From Parelaphostrongylus tenuis (taxonomy: Eukaryota; Nematoda; Chromadorea; Rhabditida; Metastrongylidae): DNA of 64,000 nucleotides. Below, one piece after another: positions 52,931 through 62,179 of this stretch. Position 1 is the stretch's first letter. Each line of letters starts with the position of its first letter. The notes under the pieces were generated by a model. That model saw nothing but the letters and a program-made list of their open reading frames with translations. It made no database searches and had not been told where the DNA came from. The translations under genes and the position numbers were made by a program. The DNA is taken from NCBI GenBank assembly GCA_019055375.1, contig JAHQIW010004280.1, forward strand, positions 1-64,000, read 5' to 3'.

Positions 52931-53661
52931 GCGCAGTAAACTGCGCTGATCGAAATCGTCTATAGATTTCAACAACAGATTTTGTTATAAAGGGCCTTCT
53001 TGCAACTCTGTAGTATTCAACATAGAAATGTGCTCCAAACGAACGATGCGTTATCAAAAAAAAACTTTTGTTAATCGCTTGCATTTCGCGATGATTTCTC
53101 AGGTTTTTTTACTTCAAATGTGGGAAAAAACTTTGCACTATCGCTTTTTTATTTTTCCTATACATTGCCAAATGAACTCGCCATTAGCCTAAGCTCAATG
53201 GAAGCCGAAACAGTCTAAGTCTAATTATGAAAGCATAAGAACGTATTAAAGAAATCTGCAACCACCACAACTATATGCTTCATCTAAGCTAATTCTCAAA
53301 GCGAAGAAATTCCCTGAATTGAATAATAAGAGTCGCGCTCCACAAGTGAATCCCGCTTGCGTGGTCTATCGTTTGATGCTGCCGGTCCACACGGCCCATA
53401 TGAAAGTCAATCTTACTTTCCCACCTACAATGCAGTGAAGCGGTCTAAAGTAGAGGCTCCAATAATCGATCTCCGGCCATTACTCTACTGTAGGTATATA
53501 GATGATTGCTTTGTCGTCTGCTCAACGCAAGAGGAGATGGACAAATGTTTTGAGTTAATAAATAGTCACTTAAAGCACATAAAGTTCACCCGTGAGAAAC
53601 CTAAGTCAAATTCGCTGCCATTGTGAACGTTCAAGTCAACCTATCCAAGAACTTTTACAAT

Positions 53662-53938
53662 ACAAAATAGTACTGTTTTTCTTCTTTAAGCAAAACACGA
53701 GGTGTTATAATAAAATTTTATTCACAGCTGACGTTTCGGCAGTTCGCCTTCTTCAGAGCCGCTTTTTATATGTGTTCCACTGAATGATTCAAGTGGAGAC
53801 AACCGCAAGGAGATCACATAGGCTCGTAATGCAAAAATTTTATTATAACACCTCGTGTTTTGCTTAAAGAAGAAAAACAGTAATTATATTGAAGCATGCC
53901 GAGGTTAATAGACAGTCGGTCTTGGGAACAAAATAGTA
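53662..53938 (+). mobile_element. Retrozyme-like insertion with 11-bp target duplication
   Basis: The insertion is 53673-53927 (255 bp), flanked by ACAAAATAGTA at 53662-53672 and 53928-53938. Inside are a perfect 47-bp inverted repeat (53673-53719 / 53834-53880), a hammerhead-like core on the minus strand (53723-53763), and a tail (53881-53927) with ATGCCGAGGTTAATAGACAG that also ends the host-type Penelope-like element (55055-55115). The right inverted-repeat arm plus tail matches 55030-55115 and, inverted, 19640-19735. So this is a small non-autonomous unit made from two opposed copies of a Penelope-like 3' end, inserted into an older Penelope-like coding region. Confidence 0.8.
53723..53763 (-). 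ncRNA. Hammerhead-like self-cleaving ribozyme candidate
   Basis: Minus strand, 41 nt: stem I 5' strand AGCGGCU, core CUGAAGA, stem II AGGCGAACUGCC (GGC/GCC paired, one extra A), core GAAAC-GUC, stem I 3' strand AGCUGUG. Stem I can form six pairs including two G-U. This has the order of a minimal type I hammerhead with cleavage expected after GUC. The extra A before stem II and the near-absent stem III are departures from the textbook form, but both also hold in the two relatives (20126, 54905). Activity is not shown. Confidence 0.6.
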
Positions 53939-54719
53939 CCGCAAGCCGAGCAACAAAAACATTCTGCTACATTACTTATCTCCCCATCCGTCGCACACAA
54001 AATGCTCACTTATCAAAAACATGATTCGATCAGCTTTTAATATTTGCCCAGAAAGATAACACAAAGCAGAATCTCTGAGCTTGGGGCAAAAAATGGCCAT
54101 CTTCAATGGCTACAGCACAATAGCGGCTTCTCGGGTTGGATTTCGAGGGACTTCGGTGCCCCTACACGGAAGATCTGGCAAGATAAAGTTTCATTCATCC
54201 GGCTTTAAATTTTCAACAAAGACTAGAGCCATTAAACGCTGCTTAAAAAAAGCAGTCGAGACACTACTAAAAGTACTAAAACGCCAGTTAGTCCGCAACC
54301 GACTTTATGACCTCCTCTGCGAAACCATTCACTGCAAAGTTTGCTCAAACGGCAAAGGCGACGATGTATCAGGTTGGGTACAACTTACCTGATCTTTCGC
54401 GAAGCAGGCAGGAATGAATATATTGGCGAAACGGGTGGACCACTATTCCTCCGTGTAAAAGAGAACCTAGTTGGGTTACGCAACTCTGATCTAAAAACTC
54501 CACTATGCACGCATAGGGACCAAAAACATACAGTAGTAAGGTTCGGCGTCAAATTCAAGGTCCTTGCACTGGAATCAAAAACATCTACGCTTAAAACTTT
54601 GGGGGCCTTCTGGATACATAGCAAAGGCCCAAAAATGAATCGCAAAGAGGAATGCCTCGTAATAACGCGTGACCTCTCACCATACCTCAGGTTAGTGTTC
54701 CCGACCTGAGCCAGGCACA

Positions 54720-55115
54720 GTTTCACGTAAGCACAGACTCCAAGTGGTGTCTTTAATGATTGCTTGAAAGGACTAAAACATCTAAGCGGTGAGTGTTTTT
54801 GAAATGAAGTTTTTCTATGCGACCCAAAAATTTATTTCTTACGTTTTCTGCGGGGTTATGAAGGCCTCTGAATTAATAGTTTGCAAATCAATTTGACCTT
54901 TCCCGGCTCTAAAGATGGCGAACCTTGTCGAAACGTAAGCCACCACGACCGTTGTAATATTCATGCTACATTATTTATTAACTGTACTAAATAATATGCT
55001 TCGCTATTATTCAATAAATAATTACAATAACACCTCGGGACGACTAAACAAAAGAAGATACTCATTTATTCAAACTATGCCGAGGTTAATAGGTAGTCGG
55101 TCCTGAGATTTATTG
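54720..55115 (+). mobile_element. 3' region / pseudo-LTR of the Penelope-like element
   Basis: Follows the coding end at about 54708. Holds a hammerhead-like relic (54905-54941) and a terminal segment with TATTCAATAAATAATTACAA, TAACACCTCGGGACGACTAA, and CAAACTATGCCGAGGTTAAT. The last part recurs at 53881-53927 (+) and 19640-19735 (-). Confidence 0.6.
54905..54941 (+). ncRNA. Hammerhead-like ribozyme relic
   Basis: GGCU / CUAAAGA / UGGCGAACCUUGUC / GAAACGUA / AGCC. Stem I is four perfect pairs, stem II GGC/GUC, GAAAC kept. G5 of the core (CUGANGA) is A here, which should abolish cleavage. Confidence 0.5.
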
Positions 55116-55650
55116 CAAACAGTATGCAAAATTATTTGATAAATTACTGTTTCCCAATTCTTATTTACTATTATGACTCTTGGATTTTGTATAAATCTAG
55201 GAAAGAGCAAAACTAAGGTTTTCCTTATGATACCCTTTGTACAAAGCAATAAATTTGATTGAATGCCAAATTCAGTTCGATTGCGCAGTAAACCAGCGCT
55301 TTTCTCTATAGAAAACGCGTATAACTAAACCAAAAGCATATAATCGAGTAGAGAAAATCTTGTCCTATCAAAGCTATACAAGATTTTCAAGAAATTTTAG
55401 GTAAACGAAGAGAAAAGCCTTGATCAAACCATGAAACGCGCAATCGGCTCTGCGCACTTCGATTTCTATAGCCAGCCAATAGGTGTTAATCCGCCCGAAT
55501 TCTACTCGTGCTGATTTTTTATCCAAGTAATGGAGGTATTCAGCTGACTAGGTTGTAGGCAAACTAATCTTTTCACTCGGAAAAGGGTGAATCGTCTAAA
55601 CTTCAGCTTACCGTATGAATTGTATCAAATCGCTTGTGATCTACAAGAAC
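55105..55650 (+). repeat. Diverged direct repeat, right copy (partner 52085-52930)
   Basis: See partner. Strongest over 55130-55500. Begins where the Penelope-like end stops. Confidence 0.5.
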
Positions 55651-55907
55651 AGGACTGCAAATGACAGCCCTAATTATTTCTGAGTAGGTGTAGGTGATTT
55701 CTTTAATTTTATTCACAATAAGGACAGGTCTAATCACTCAAAACATTGCCAATTAGGAAAAGTGATCCTTCTTTTTTTTGAGGCTCAATCAGAGGTGTTA
55801 AGTAGACTTTAGGATCAGTGGGCTGCCTTTAACATCGGAAGCGAGATACTTCTGCGAAAACACGTTACAAGTGGAGTGGTACCAGCGCGGCGTCCCAAAT
55901 TGCAAAT

Positions 55908-56162
55908 ATGGAAATTTGCATTTTTCTCTTAGTCCGAATGCTGCTTAGTTTAACTCTTCCACGTGGCTTTAGCTATTCTGTAATTACAGTGGACAACCGC
56001 AATGCAGTATTTTCAAACGCGATCTGTTGCACAAGCTTCGATTTTTTTCTCTTTTTTTCGTGGTATAATGTTTTTTTTTTCGAAGTTCATTTCAGATTAT
56101 TCCGCATGCTGACCATAAGAAATATCAACTTGCTGTTAGCTCCACAAGCATTTGAAGTCTAG
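55908..56162 (+). CDS. Weak ORF with signal-peptide-like start
   Basis: 84 codons starting MEICIFLLVRMLLSLTLPRG, signal-peptide-like, then VDNRNAVFSNAICCT and a phenylalanine-rich, low-complexity second half derived from T-runs. Only the first 45 residues look protein-like, so an exon ending near 56040 is possible. No donor confirmed. Confidence 0.2.
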   Translation: MEICIFLLVRMLLSLTLPRGFSYSVITVDNRNAVFSNAICCTSFDFFLFFSWYNVFFFEVHFRLFRMLTIRNINLLLAPQAFEV

Positions 56163-56444
56163 TATGAGTTAATCTTCGTCACATCAGGAACTCCAAGACA
56201 GCACAGGCTTTAGTTTGAATTATCATTCCAACTTTGTCAGTTACGATCACTGATTCACTAATTTCTCCACCCTTATAAATTCACTTACCTTAAGCTAAAG
56301 CTCTTTGGAGTGTATCATCTCCTGTTGCAAGTTCAGTAATCGCCCTAGATCTCTATGCATGATCTCCGGTTACAAAAAACGTCAATTGCTGAATTTCTAT
56401 TTTGCCTCGTGTGACAAAATGTACGAACTACTGTGGTACCAGAC

Positions 56445-56620
56445 TAGTAACAGCACCCCGCAGCACTGAGTCGATAGAGCAGTAGGCCACCACTTGTCTT
56501 TGTAAAGGCCAGATATGCATTCAATCACCTCAAACGAAGTTATAAATAAAGTCGATTGCATGGCGCATCCCTCAGAGATTGAGCAACAGTGAACGCTTCA
56601 TTTTTTATCCTTTTATGAAA
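56445..56620 (+). repeat. tRNA-derived SINE (family S), 5'-truncated
   Basis: Begins at GCAGCACTGAGTCGATAGAG and keeps the core AAAGGCCAGATATGCATTCA and the end GCGCATCCCTCAGAGATTGA. The tRNA-like head is missing, as expected for a 5'-truncated retroinsertion. Confidence 0.75.
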
Positions 56621-56624
56621 ACAT

Positions 56625-57200
56625 GTGAAGATTGCCGCCGAGGTGCTACTAATCTTGTGAGTGTGTAGTCTATAAACAGCACCCGACATAAATGCACACT
56701 TTTCATGATTCCATCTGATTCGTATGGCATTTTTCTTTTACTAAGCAGATTTCAGCACTTCCAGCACTTAATCCATGTACTCTCGTTTATCGCTTGATTC
56801 AGCAGTTGTCATCTTCATAAACTTCTTGAAATCGCGCCAGAGCACATCTCCCTACAATCTTAAGGAAAGTACACGGAGGATCGAACACGTCTAAACCTCT
56901 TATCTTTCACTCTATCCATCCCCGCTCATAGAGTTCTATAAGTCTGAAATCAAGGTCTCTGTAGAAGAAATTTTTTGCTACGATAACGAATTCATCTACT
57001 ATCTAGAATAAACCGATTGGGAATGATAAAGCGGCGCTCTCTAGCACAACATTCACTCGTTTGTTGGTGAAGATGGCCGCCGAGAAACTTGGTCCCGTTT
57101 TCGCTTTTCTTATCTATTTCTATCGCTAGGTCACTTTACATCGCCGGCGAGGTATTGCCATGACGTCAAGCTATGACTAAGAAAGAACTTATATTTAACC
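56625..57200. other. No gene recognised
   Basis: No supported ORF. A short GAAGATGGCCGCCGAGAAACT phrase (57067) is locally GC-richer but not clearly coding. Confidence 0.3.
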
Positions 57201-57204
57201 TTTT

Positions 57205-57580
57205 TTTTCGGGTGTATCGGGCTACACAAGAGCCTATGAACAGGCCACATGAAGTATTGACTTAAATGTTAGTTATGAGATACATTGAAATTTGAGCGTC
57301 TTTTAAGAAATGCTTGAGACACACCGTATAATGTTTCAAAAATACTAGCCAAGAACAGCAGAATGCAGAACAGTGCCGATATACTCATTTATTTCACTTG
57401 ATGGCAGTGTACATCGTTCGTTGTCGCCTAACTCTTTATATGGGGATGTAGAAGTTACCACCCGCAGAGGACTGGCTAAAGACGAAAGGCGTGCCCGATT
57501 GACGAGGCTGGAAGGCCGGAACATGTGTATCGGGCTGTACAAAAGTCCGTAACAGGCCACATGACAAGTTGGTTAAATAA
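57205..57580 (+). repeat. Interspersed repeat family H, end fragment plus near-complete copy
   Basis: 57205-57262 is an end fragment (GTATCGGGCTACACAAGAGC, CAGGCCACATGAAG). 57300-57580 is a longer copy running from GAAATGCTTGAGACACACCG through AACAGTGCCGATATACTCAT and AGAGGACTGGCTAAAGACG to GAACATGTGTATCGGGCTGT and CAGGCCACATGACA. The minus ORF 57436-57873 runs out of a host exon into this repeat. Confidence 0.6.
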
Positions 57581-57686
57581 TAATTATGAGATATTAAAAA
57601 AAGATGCATATCTTTATTTTCACTACTATTACAGCAAAAAAAAAAAACGGCGAAGTCATATTCGTTCACAGAATACCACACTACAC

Positions 57687-57873
57687 CATCACGGTCATAA
57701 ATCAATACCAAATGTAGTTGTAATACTTCTATAGCATAGGCATGCATAATCCTCTGTCGCTTCCTCATTTCTTCTAGCTGAACTCGCTTATAATTCAACG
57801 TGATAATGGCTTCATTTGTAGCTATTGAAGCTTCATCTCTGCTTGTTGTTCGAGTCATTGGATCATAGGTCAA
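57687..57873 (-). CDS. Unknown gene, first exon (divergent pair)
   Basis: Minus-strand ATG at 57873: MTYDPMTRTTSRDEASIATN, then LNYKRVQLEEMRKRQRIMHA, HLVLIYDRDG and a GTGTAG donor at 57686. Strongly protein-like, with a helical K/R/E/Q segment. The open frame also extends upstream (KNESAEYL) to an ATAG at 57909, so an upstream exon is possible. The presumed start is 33 bp from the ATG of the plus-strand gene at 57906, giving a head-to-head pair with almost no intergenic DNA. Downstream exons fall beyond the family-H repeats. Not recognised. Confidence 0.5.
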
Positions 57874-57905
57874 ATACTCTGCCGATTCATTTTTTCTACT
57901 TATCT

Positions 57906-58785
57906 ATGCCGAACTCTGATGTTTACTATGAACCACGTGCTCAAAATTCTGGCTCATTTTTCAACGTGTGGCAACAAAAAAGGGCAATCTTGCAGTTTTT
58001 CCAAGCACGAAGAGGATGTCAGTTAAGCTCGGTAACAGAAGCGTGTCGAAGACGGCAGGAAATGGGTAGGAATCGATTACTAGAGCATAAGGTGAATTCT
58101 ACTTGACGACGGCGACATCGGTTAAGAGCGATGGCAATGAACAGGACGAAAAAATCTATTCACTACTGAACACTGCAGCTGGACGTAAAGCTTTTACATG
58201 TTAATTGTGCCAACCGTGTCTGATGCACTACACACTATATCCGTTGATCTCCATGGCATAAACGTTGAACTGTTTTCAAGAATGTGCGCAGTAAGTATAT
58301 AATTTGTTCCACACAGATAATTATAAAACACTTCCTTTTAATCGACTTTATTTCAAGCGCCGCATTCAAAATAGTCTGAGAAACTGGAACAACGTTAACA
58401 AGCGCAATTCCACGAGGTTTGGACCGAAAGTGTTTTCCCGTAACTACTGTCTGAGGCGCGAAGTTCTGATGAGACGGGTAAGATAGCCAAAACGTACGTA
58501 AGCCACTGACATATCAACCTCGAAAAGTCTTGAAACAATCTCCCACACTATTATGAAATAATCCTTTATATTTGCAAAATCTTATGTATATGTATGATTG
58601 TCTATCTTGGACTGTCCCTTCATCAGAATTCTGTATTATGTTTCAGTCTTTTTCAGAAGGATAGTTCTTGCTGGTGTTTTTTTCTTTTACCAGTGTTTCT
58701 CTTGATAATGCTGTTGTTGATGTTACAATTAGAGCGACAATCTGACAATATCTTCAATGAAAGCAAGAATAAGCTCGTAAAATGA
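57906..58785 (+). CDS. Gene for a C-terminally membrane-anchored protein (frame-broken)
   Basis: ATG 57906: MPNSDVYYEPRAQNSGSFFN, then RRGCQLSSVTEACRRRQEMG to 58091. Coding then jumps frame (EFYLTTATSVKSDGNEQDEK, LLNTAAGRKAFT) and jumps again at 58198 (MLIVPTVSDALHTISVDLHG ... MCA|GTAAGT, 58290). Exon 58317-58477 (NYKTLPFNRLYFKRRIQNSL ... CLRREVLMRR) has donor GTAAGA and joins in phase 0 to 58657-58785: KDSSCWCFFLLPVFLLIMLL, a single hydrophobic segment, then SDNIFNESKNKLVK and TGA. The basic region before one C-terminal membrane span suggests an organelle- or ER-anchored protein. The two shifts lie near AAGG and TTTT runs. Confidence 0.5.
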
Positions 58786-58796
58786 ATATAGTGTGC

Positions 58797-61700
58797 TCAT
58801 TTCTTTACAATATACGTGTGCTCTTCGTCTTCATCAGATAGGCCGACCTCCTCGTCTTCATCACATACTTCGCCCATTTGGTCTTCATCACTAGTGCTCA
58901 TGCTCAAATAGTATCGTCTATAGTTTTCTGACGGTCCCTCAACAATATTGTTTCTCTGAAACAAAAAGAAAAACCACGTAGATATATGACAATAGATCCC
59001 TCCACAATTATTAAGCTCAATCTCCTCTCTGCCTTGAAAATCAGGTTGAATTTCATACCAGACTACATCATTATGAGGAATTATGGCTATCATTGCCTAA
59101 GAGTTGAAATGGGCTACTACGGTCTTGGCATAGCACATAAGCATGTTCAAAAGATCTTGATTGGTTTTCAAAAACGAGCTATTTATTGCTCTCTATCCTT
59201 TTATGAAAGGTAATCAAGATTAGGATACGATATGTGATTTGATAAAGCTGCTACATTTGTATTTTTCGCTGCAAGCCTTATGATCCAACATCAACTCACA
59301 GCGAGTACGCACGCCTATGGTAAGAAACGTTGAAGTGGTAAAACAAACAATTGGAAAGGTGCTTCATACTAGATCACTACCGACTGATGTGCTCATCACT
59401 TAGTTATGAAGCACATTCACTTCAAACCCTAGTACTTTCATAATGAGTAAGGTCAATAAGTATCATAATGAAGTGGCCGAGATGGAGTGGAATGACCTGT
59501 GTGACACCTATGGAAGTCATAGTCTTCAGATGGTCTATTTTGGTGCACAAAGTTTTATGCCACACTTCTTGTAGTCAGGCGGTAGGTTACCCAGTACAGG
59601 TGCAGCAGGGATGTCATTCATACGAGAATGCCGTATTAAAAATTTCTGGGTAATTCCTCGTTTCCAACAAAGGATTATCACTGTACAAGAATACAAAAGG
59701 CTTAGACTGTGTGGCAAAAAAACAGGCGCAGAAATACCGTTTCATGAACAAATAACGCACACAGTATGTAAAGTGACTTTTGACAAGCACTTCCTTGTTT
59801 TTCATCGCTTTTCACTTTTTCATCGCAAAATTTTTTGCGTTTGAGACAGCTTTATTACCAAAAGTTTAAAACTGTTTTGTAGGAGAATTTTTTCCAGACA
59901 TATGATTTGTAAATGCACCAAAAAAGTAGAAGAACACATATCATTTTGGTGCAAAAGTAACTGCGCTTTTAAATTTTGAGGTTTTGCGGCGATATCGGTT
60001 TTAACATATTCAAAATTATTCGTCAAATTTTCATAATGCTTGAAGCGCACATACTTTTGCACCAAATCAAGAGTAACTGATCGATCATGTATCAGATAAG
60101 AAAACAAAGATTATACCACCTCATTCGACTGCTTTTATAGACCTCGCCTAAAAACAGTAATAACCTGATAATCTGATAGCATATTTCGAGCCTTTTATGA
60201 GGTCTAGTATAGCACCTATACAGTACTAGACAACTGATCTTTCGCCTTTTCAAGCTGTTCAGTAGCACGGTGCCTTACCGATCATCCGATCCCTTGCAGG
60301 GGAATATCCTCCCATCATGAAGGAGTCGACGCCGAATAACAAATCGCCACAAGTCAGACGATAAAATCCCCTGACATTGCAGTGACCAACAGTCAGGCTC
60401 GTGGCTGATAAGTACTGTAAGCCTAGTGTTCTCTACTCTACTACTGTATTAGTGCCTTACGATCTCATAGAAGCCAAAACACGCTATCAGATTATCAGAA
60501 TACAAATTTTTTAACGTGCAGAAAGAAATCGATTTATGAAGCACAATTTTTAATTAAAATCAGCGAAACCAAGATCAAACGTCGACGCATGAGTGTTCAG
60601 TATTGCAGTATGTCAACACTTCAGATGGTACTAACGCTTAGACAGCCATATTTCTAGACCGCTTCCTTATAGAAGTAATGAAATAGCCTAAGCAAATCTA
60701 TCTGCACAGACCTCTTTATTTATGTTGATTTCCTTTAGGTGCACAAGGCGATCCTCTATTTTCCACGTTTCGATGAAATCACCGTTGAAAAGTTCCCATT
60801 GTACCTGAAACAAAATGTCATACTCATATTATCAGCTTAATGTTCGTTCAACATTTAAAATTTTCTTCTTTTCTCTGAATTTGAAGAGATGTGGCCAAGT
60901 GGATAGAGATGCTTGGAGCTACTCATCATGAATTTATGATAATCTCTCAGCATTCTCCCACAATCGATGCCAAACGCCTTATGGAAGCCAAGCCTGACTA
61001 TCCTTGGGACAGTAATGAGACGTGCTTGCAAAGTATTTTACGAAGTGCGTGAAAAAGACGAAATTACCAAGCGAGTAAAGAGATGAATCAATTAGAAGTA
61101 CGGGGACCCGCACAGTAGAAAAAGGAGCTGTACGCTTCAAATAAGGCGACAAGTAAACTGCCGTACTACTCAGAATCACGCTGTACGTCGAACTTAATAC
61201 CCCTTAATAAGGATAAGGGCTCTATTAAATAGCAACTGCCACAAGTCACTGAAATTGAGTGGTGAGGTTTCTTCTACGCTGCTTTAGTAGACTTGCTTAC
61301 ACGATGACGTGACACCATTTCTAAGTTTCAAAATACAGTCGCAACGATGTTGTGGTACAGGCAAAAGTCGCAGTCTCATTTAGGCTTTGAACACGTGAAC
61401 AACAGCTCAAAAGCGGCTGAGGGAATGACTAAGCCAAAGTTACTTTTGGAGTGAAGGATAGCACGTGAACTCCTGATAAGGATAAGCGCGAGCTTGTAGT
61501 CCACCTAAGAGTTCCAGCTCTGCTCATATCTTGGCATCCTTGTGATAGTTTTTCACATCATATTTTCCACGAAAACAAAAGTAGGCAGTAATCAAAACAC
61601 TAGAATATTTTTGTGCTTGACGATCATTGATGAGACATATCACGATCATTTAAAGGCAAGAGATTCAAAGACTTCACCTTGAAAGCCCATTTATCAAGGA

Positions 61701-62175
61701 AGTCTGCTGTGTGATCCTTTTCAATCGGCCGAAAATCGATATGGTGAGGCAGTCTAATGGCCTCTTCATAGCTAAAGATGATGCGACATGATCATGATAC
61801 AGTCTGACTTTAGTAATTTAGATAAATCCTAAATGGTCCGCAATTTAGCTTCATGCTGCAGATCACAACTCAGCGTTCTAAATTTCTTTTGCTACTGATA
61901 GTTTCTATGTGCGACATTGAACTTCAACAGTGTTTGTCTACAACTAACTCTCTCTTATTGAGAGCACAAGACAACCTATGAGGTCACGCAAACAGGTAAA
62001 AAAAGTATAGGTAAAGTTTTGCCAAGACGGTGTTTGTGAATGTTTGCGTAGAAATAGTTCTGAGTCAAGTGTCTGTAATCAAAAGAAGGAATTCATTAAA
62101 AGGTCTTACTCACTTTAATTGGCCAAGGATCTCAGTAATCCACAGACGATCTTCGTAGTTTCGTGGCAGCGGCAT
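58797..62175 (-). CDS. Unknown multi-exon gene, minus strand
   Basis: Exon 1 62114-62175 (MPLPRNYEDRLWITEILGQL, donor GTGAGT); exon 2 61678-61771 (AA+C = Asn, YEEAIRLPHHIDFRPIEKDH...DKWAFK, donor GTGAAG); exon 3 60712-60804 (acceptor GTTTCAG; VQWELFNGDFIETWKIEDRL). These three join in phase. Further coding-like blocks on the same strand are 59453-59680 (DNPLLETRNYPEIFNTAF, NDIPAAPVLGNLPPDYKK, RPSEDYDFHRCHTGHSTPSR in three successive frames), 58990-59170 (SFEHAYVLCQDRSSPFQLLG, DVVWYEIQPDFQGREEIEL) and a last exon 58797-58957 after TTTTTGTTTCAG, ending in an acidic tail (SDEDQMGEVCDEDEEVGLSD). The stop lies 11 bp from the stop of the plus-strand gene. Not recognised as any family; joins after exon 3 are inferred. 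Confidence 0.5.
59946..60065. repeat. mariner-derived MITE
   Basis: Ends TTGGTGCAAAAGTAACTGCG and (inverted) TTGGTGCAAAAGTATGTGCG, the form of irritans-type mariner terminal repeats. About 120 bp with no coding capacity. Lies in the presumed intron of the minus-strand gene. The minus ORF 59820-60107 is read through it and is not a gene. Confidence 0.7.
60890..61160 (+). repeat. Interspersed repeat family K, copy 4 (most complete head)
   Basis: Starts GATGTGGCCAAGTGGATAGA (tRNA A-box-like), then AAGCCTGACTATCCTTGGGA, GAAAAAGACGAAATTACC and GGGACCCGCACAGTAGAAAA. Lies in the intron between exons 2 and 3 of the minus-strand gene. Supports the view that family K is tRNA-derived, but no B box was found. 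Confidence 0.5.
61170..61670. other. Intron of the minus-strand gene; nothing else recognised
   Basis: Between exon 3 (60804) and exon 2 (61678). No ORF or shared repeat beyond family K. Confidence 0.35.
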
Positions 62176-62179
62176 CGCA

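Larger units (their letters stand above)
53445..54710 (+). pseudogene. Penelope-like element (RT + GIY-YIG), decayed
   Basis: RT part: EAPIIDLRPLLYCRYIDDCF (the YIDD catalytic motif), STQEEMDKCFELINSH, HIKFTREKP. After an inserted 255-bp element (53673-53927) the frame resumes: NILLHYLSPHPSHTKCSLIK, NMIRSAFNICPE, then 54081-54392 (STKTRAIKRCLKKA, CETIHCKVCSNG). The C-terminal endonuclease is YLIFREAGRNEYIGETGGPL (the 'GIY...YIG' motif as YLI...YIG), CTHRDQKHTVVRFGVKFKVL, NRKEECLVITRDL. Stops and shifts break it in several places and the RT N-terminus is missing. GIY-YIG at the C-terminus is the usual order for endonuclease-plus Penelope-like elements. Confidence 0.87.

Noticed and set aside
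53673..53880. Simple TA-flanked MITE of 208 bp
   Set aside because: The TA on each side is contained in a longer 11-bp duplication that brackets 53673-53927 including the tail, so the unit is larger and not a Tc1/mariner-type MITE.
57436..57686. C-terminal 80 codons of the 145-codon minus ORF
   Set aside because: They are read out of the host exon into family-H repeat sequence past a GTGTAG donor.
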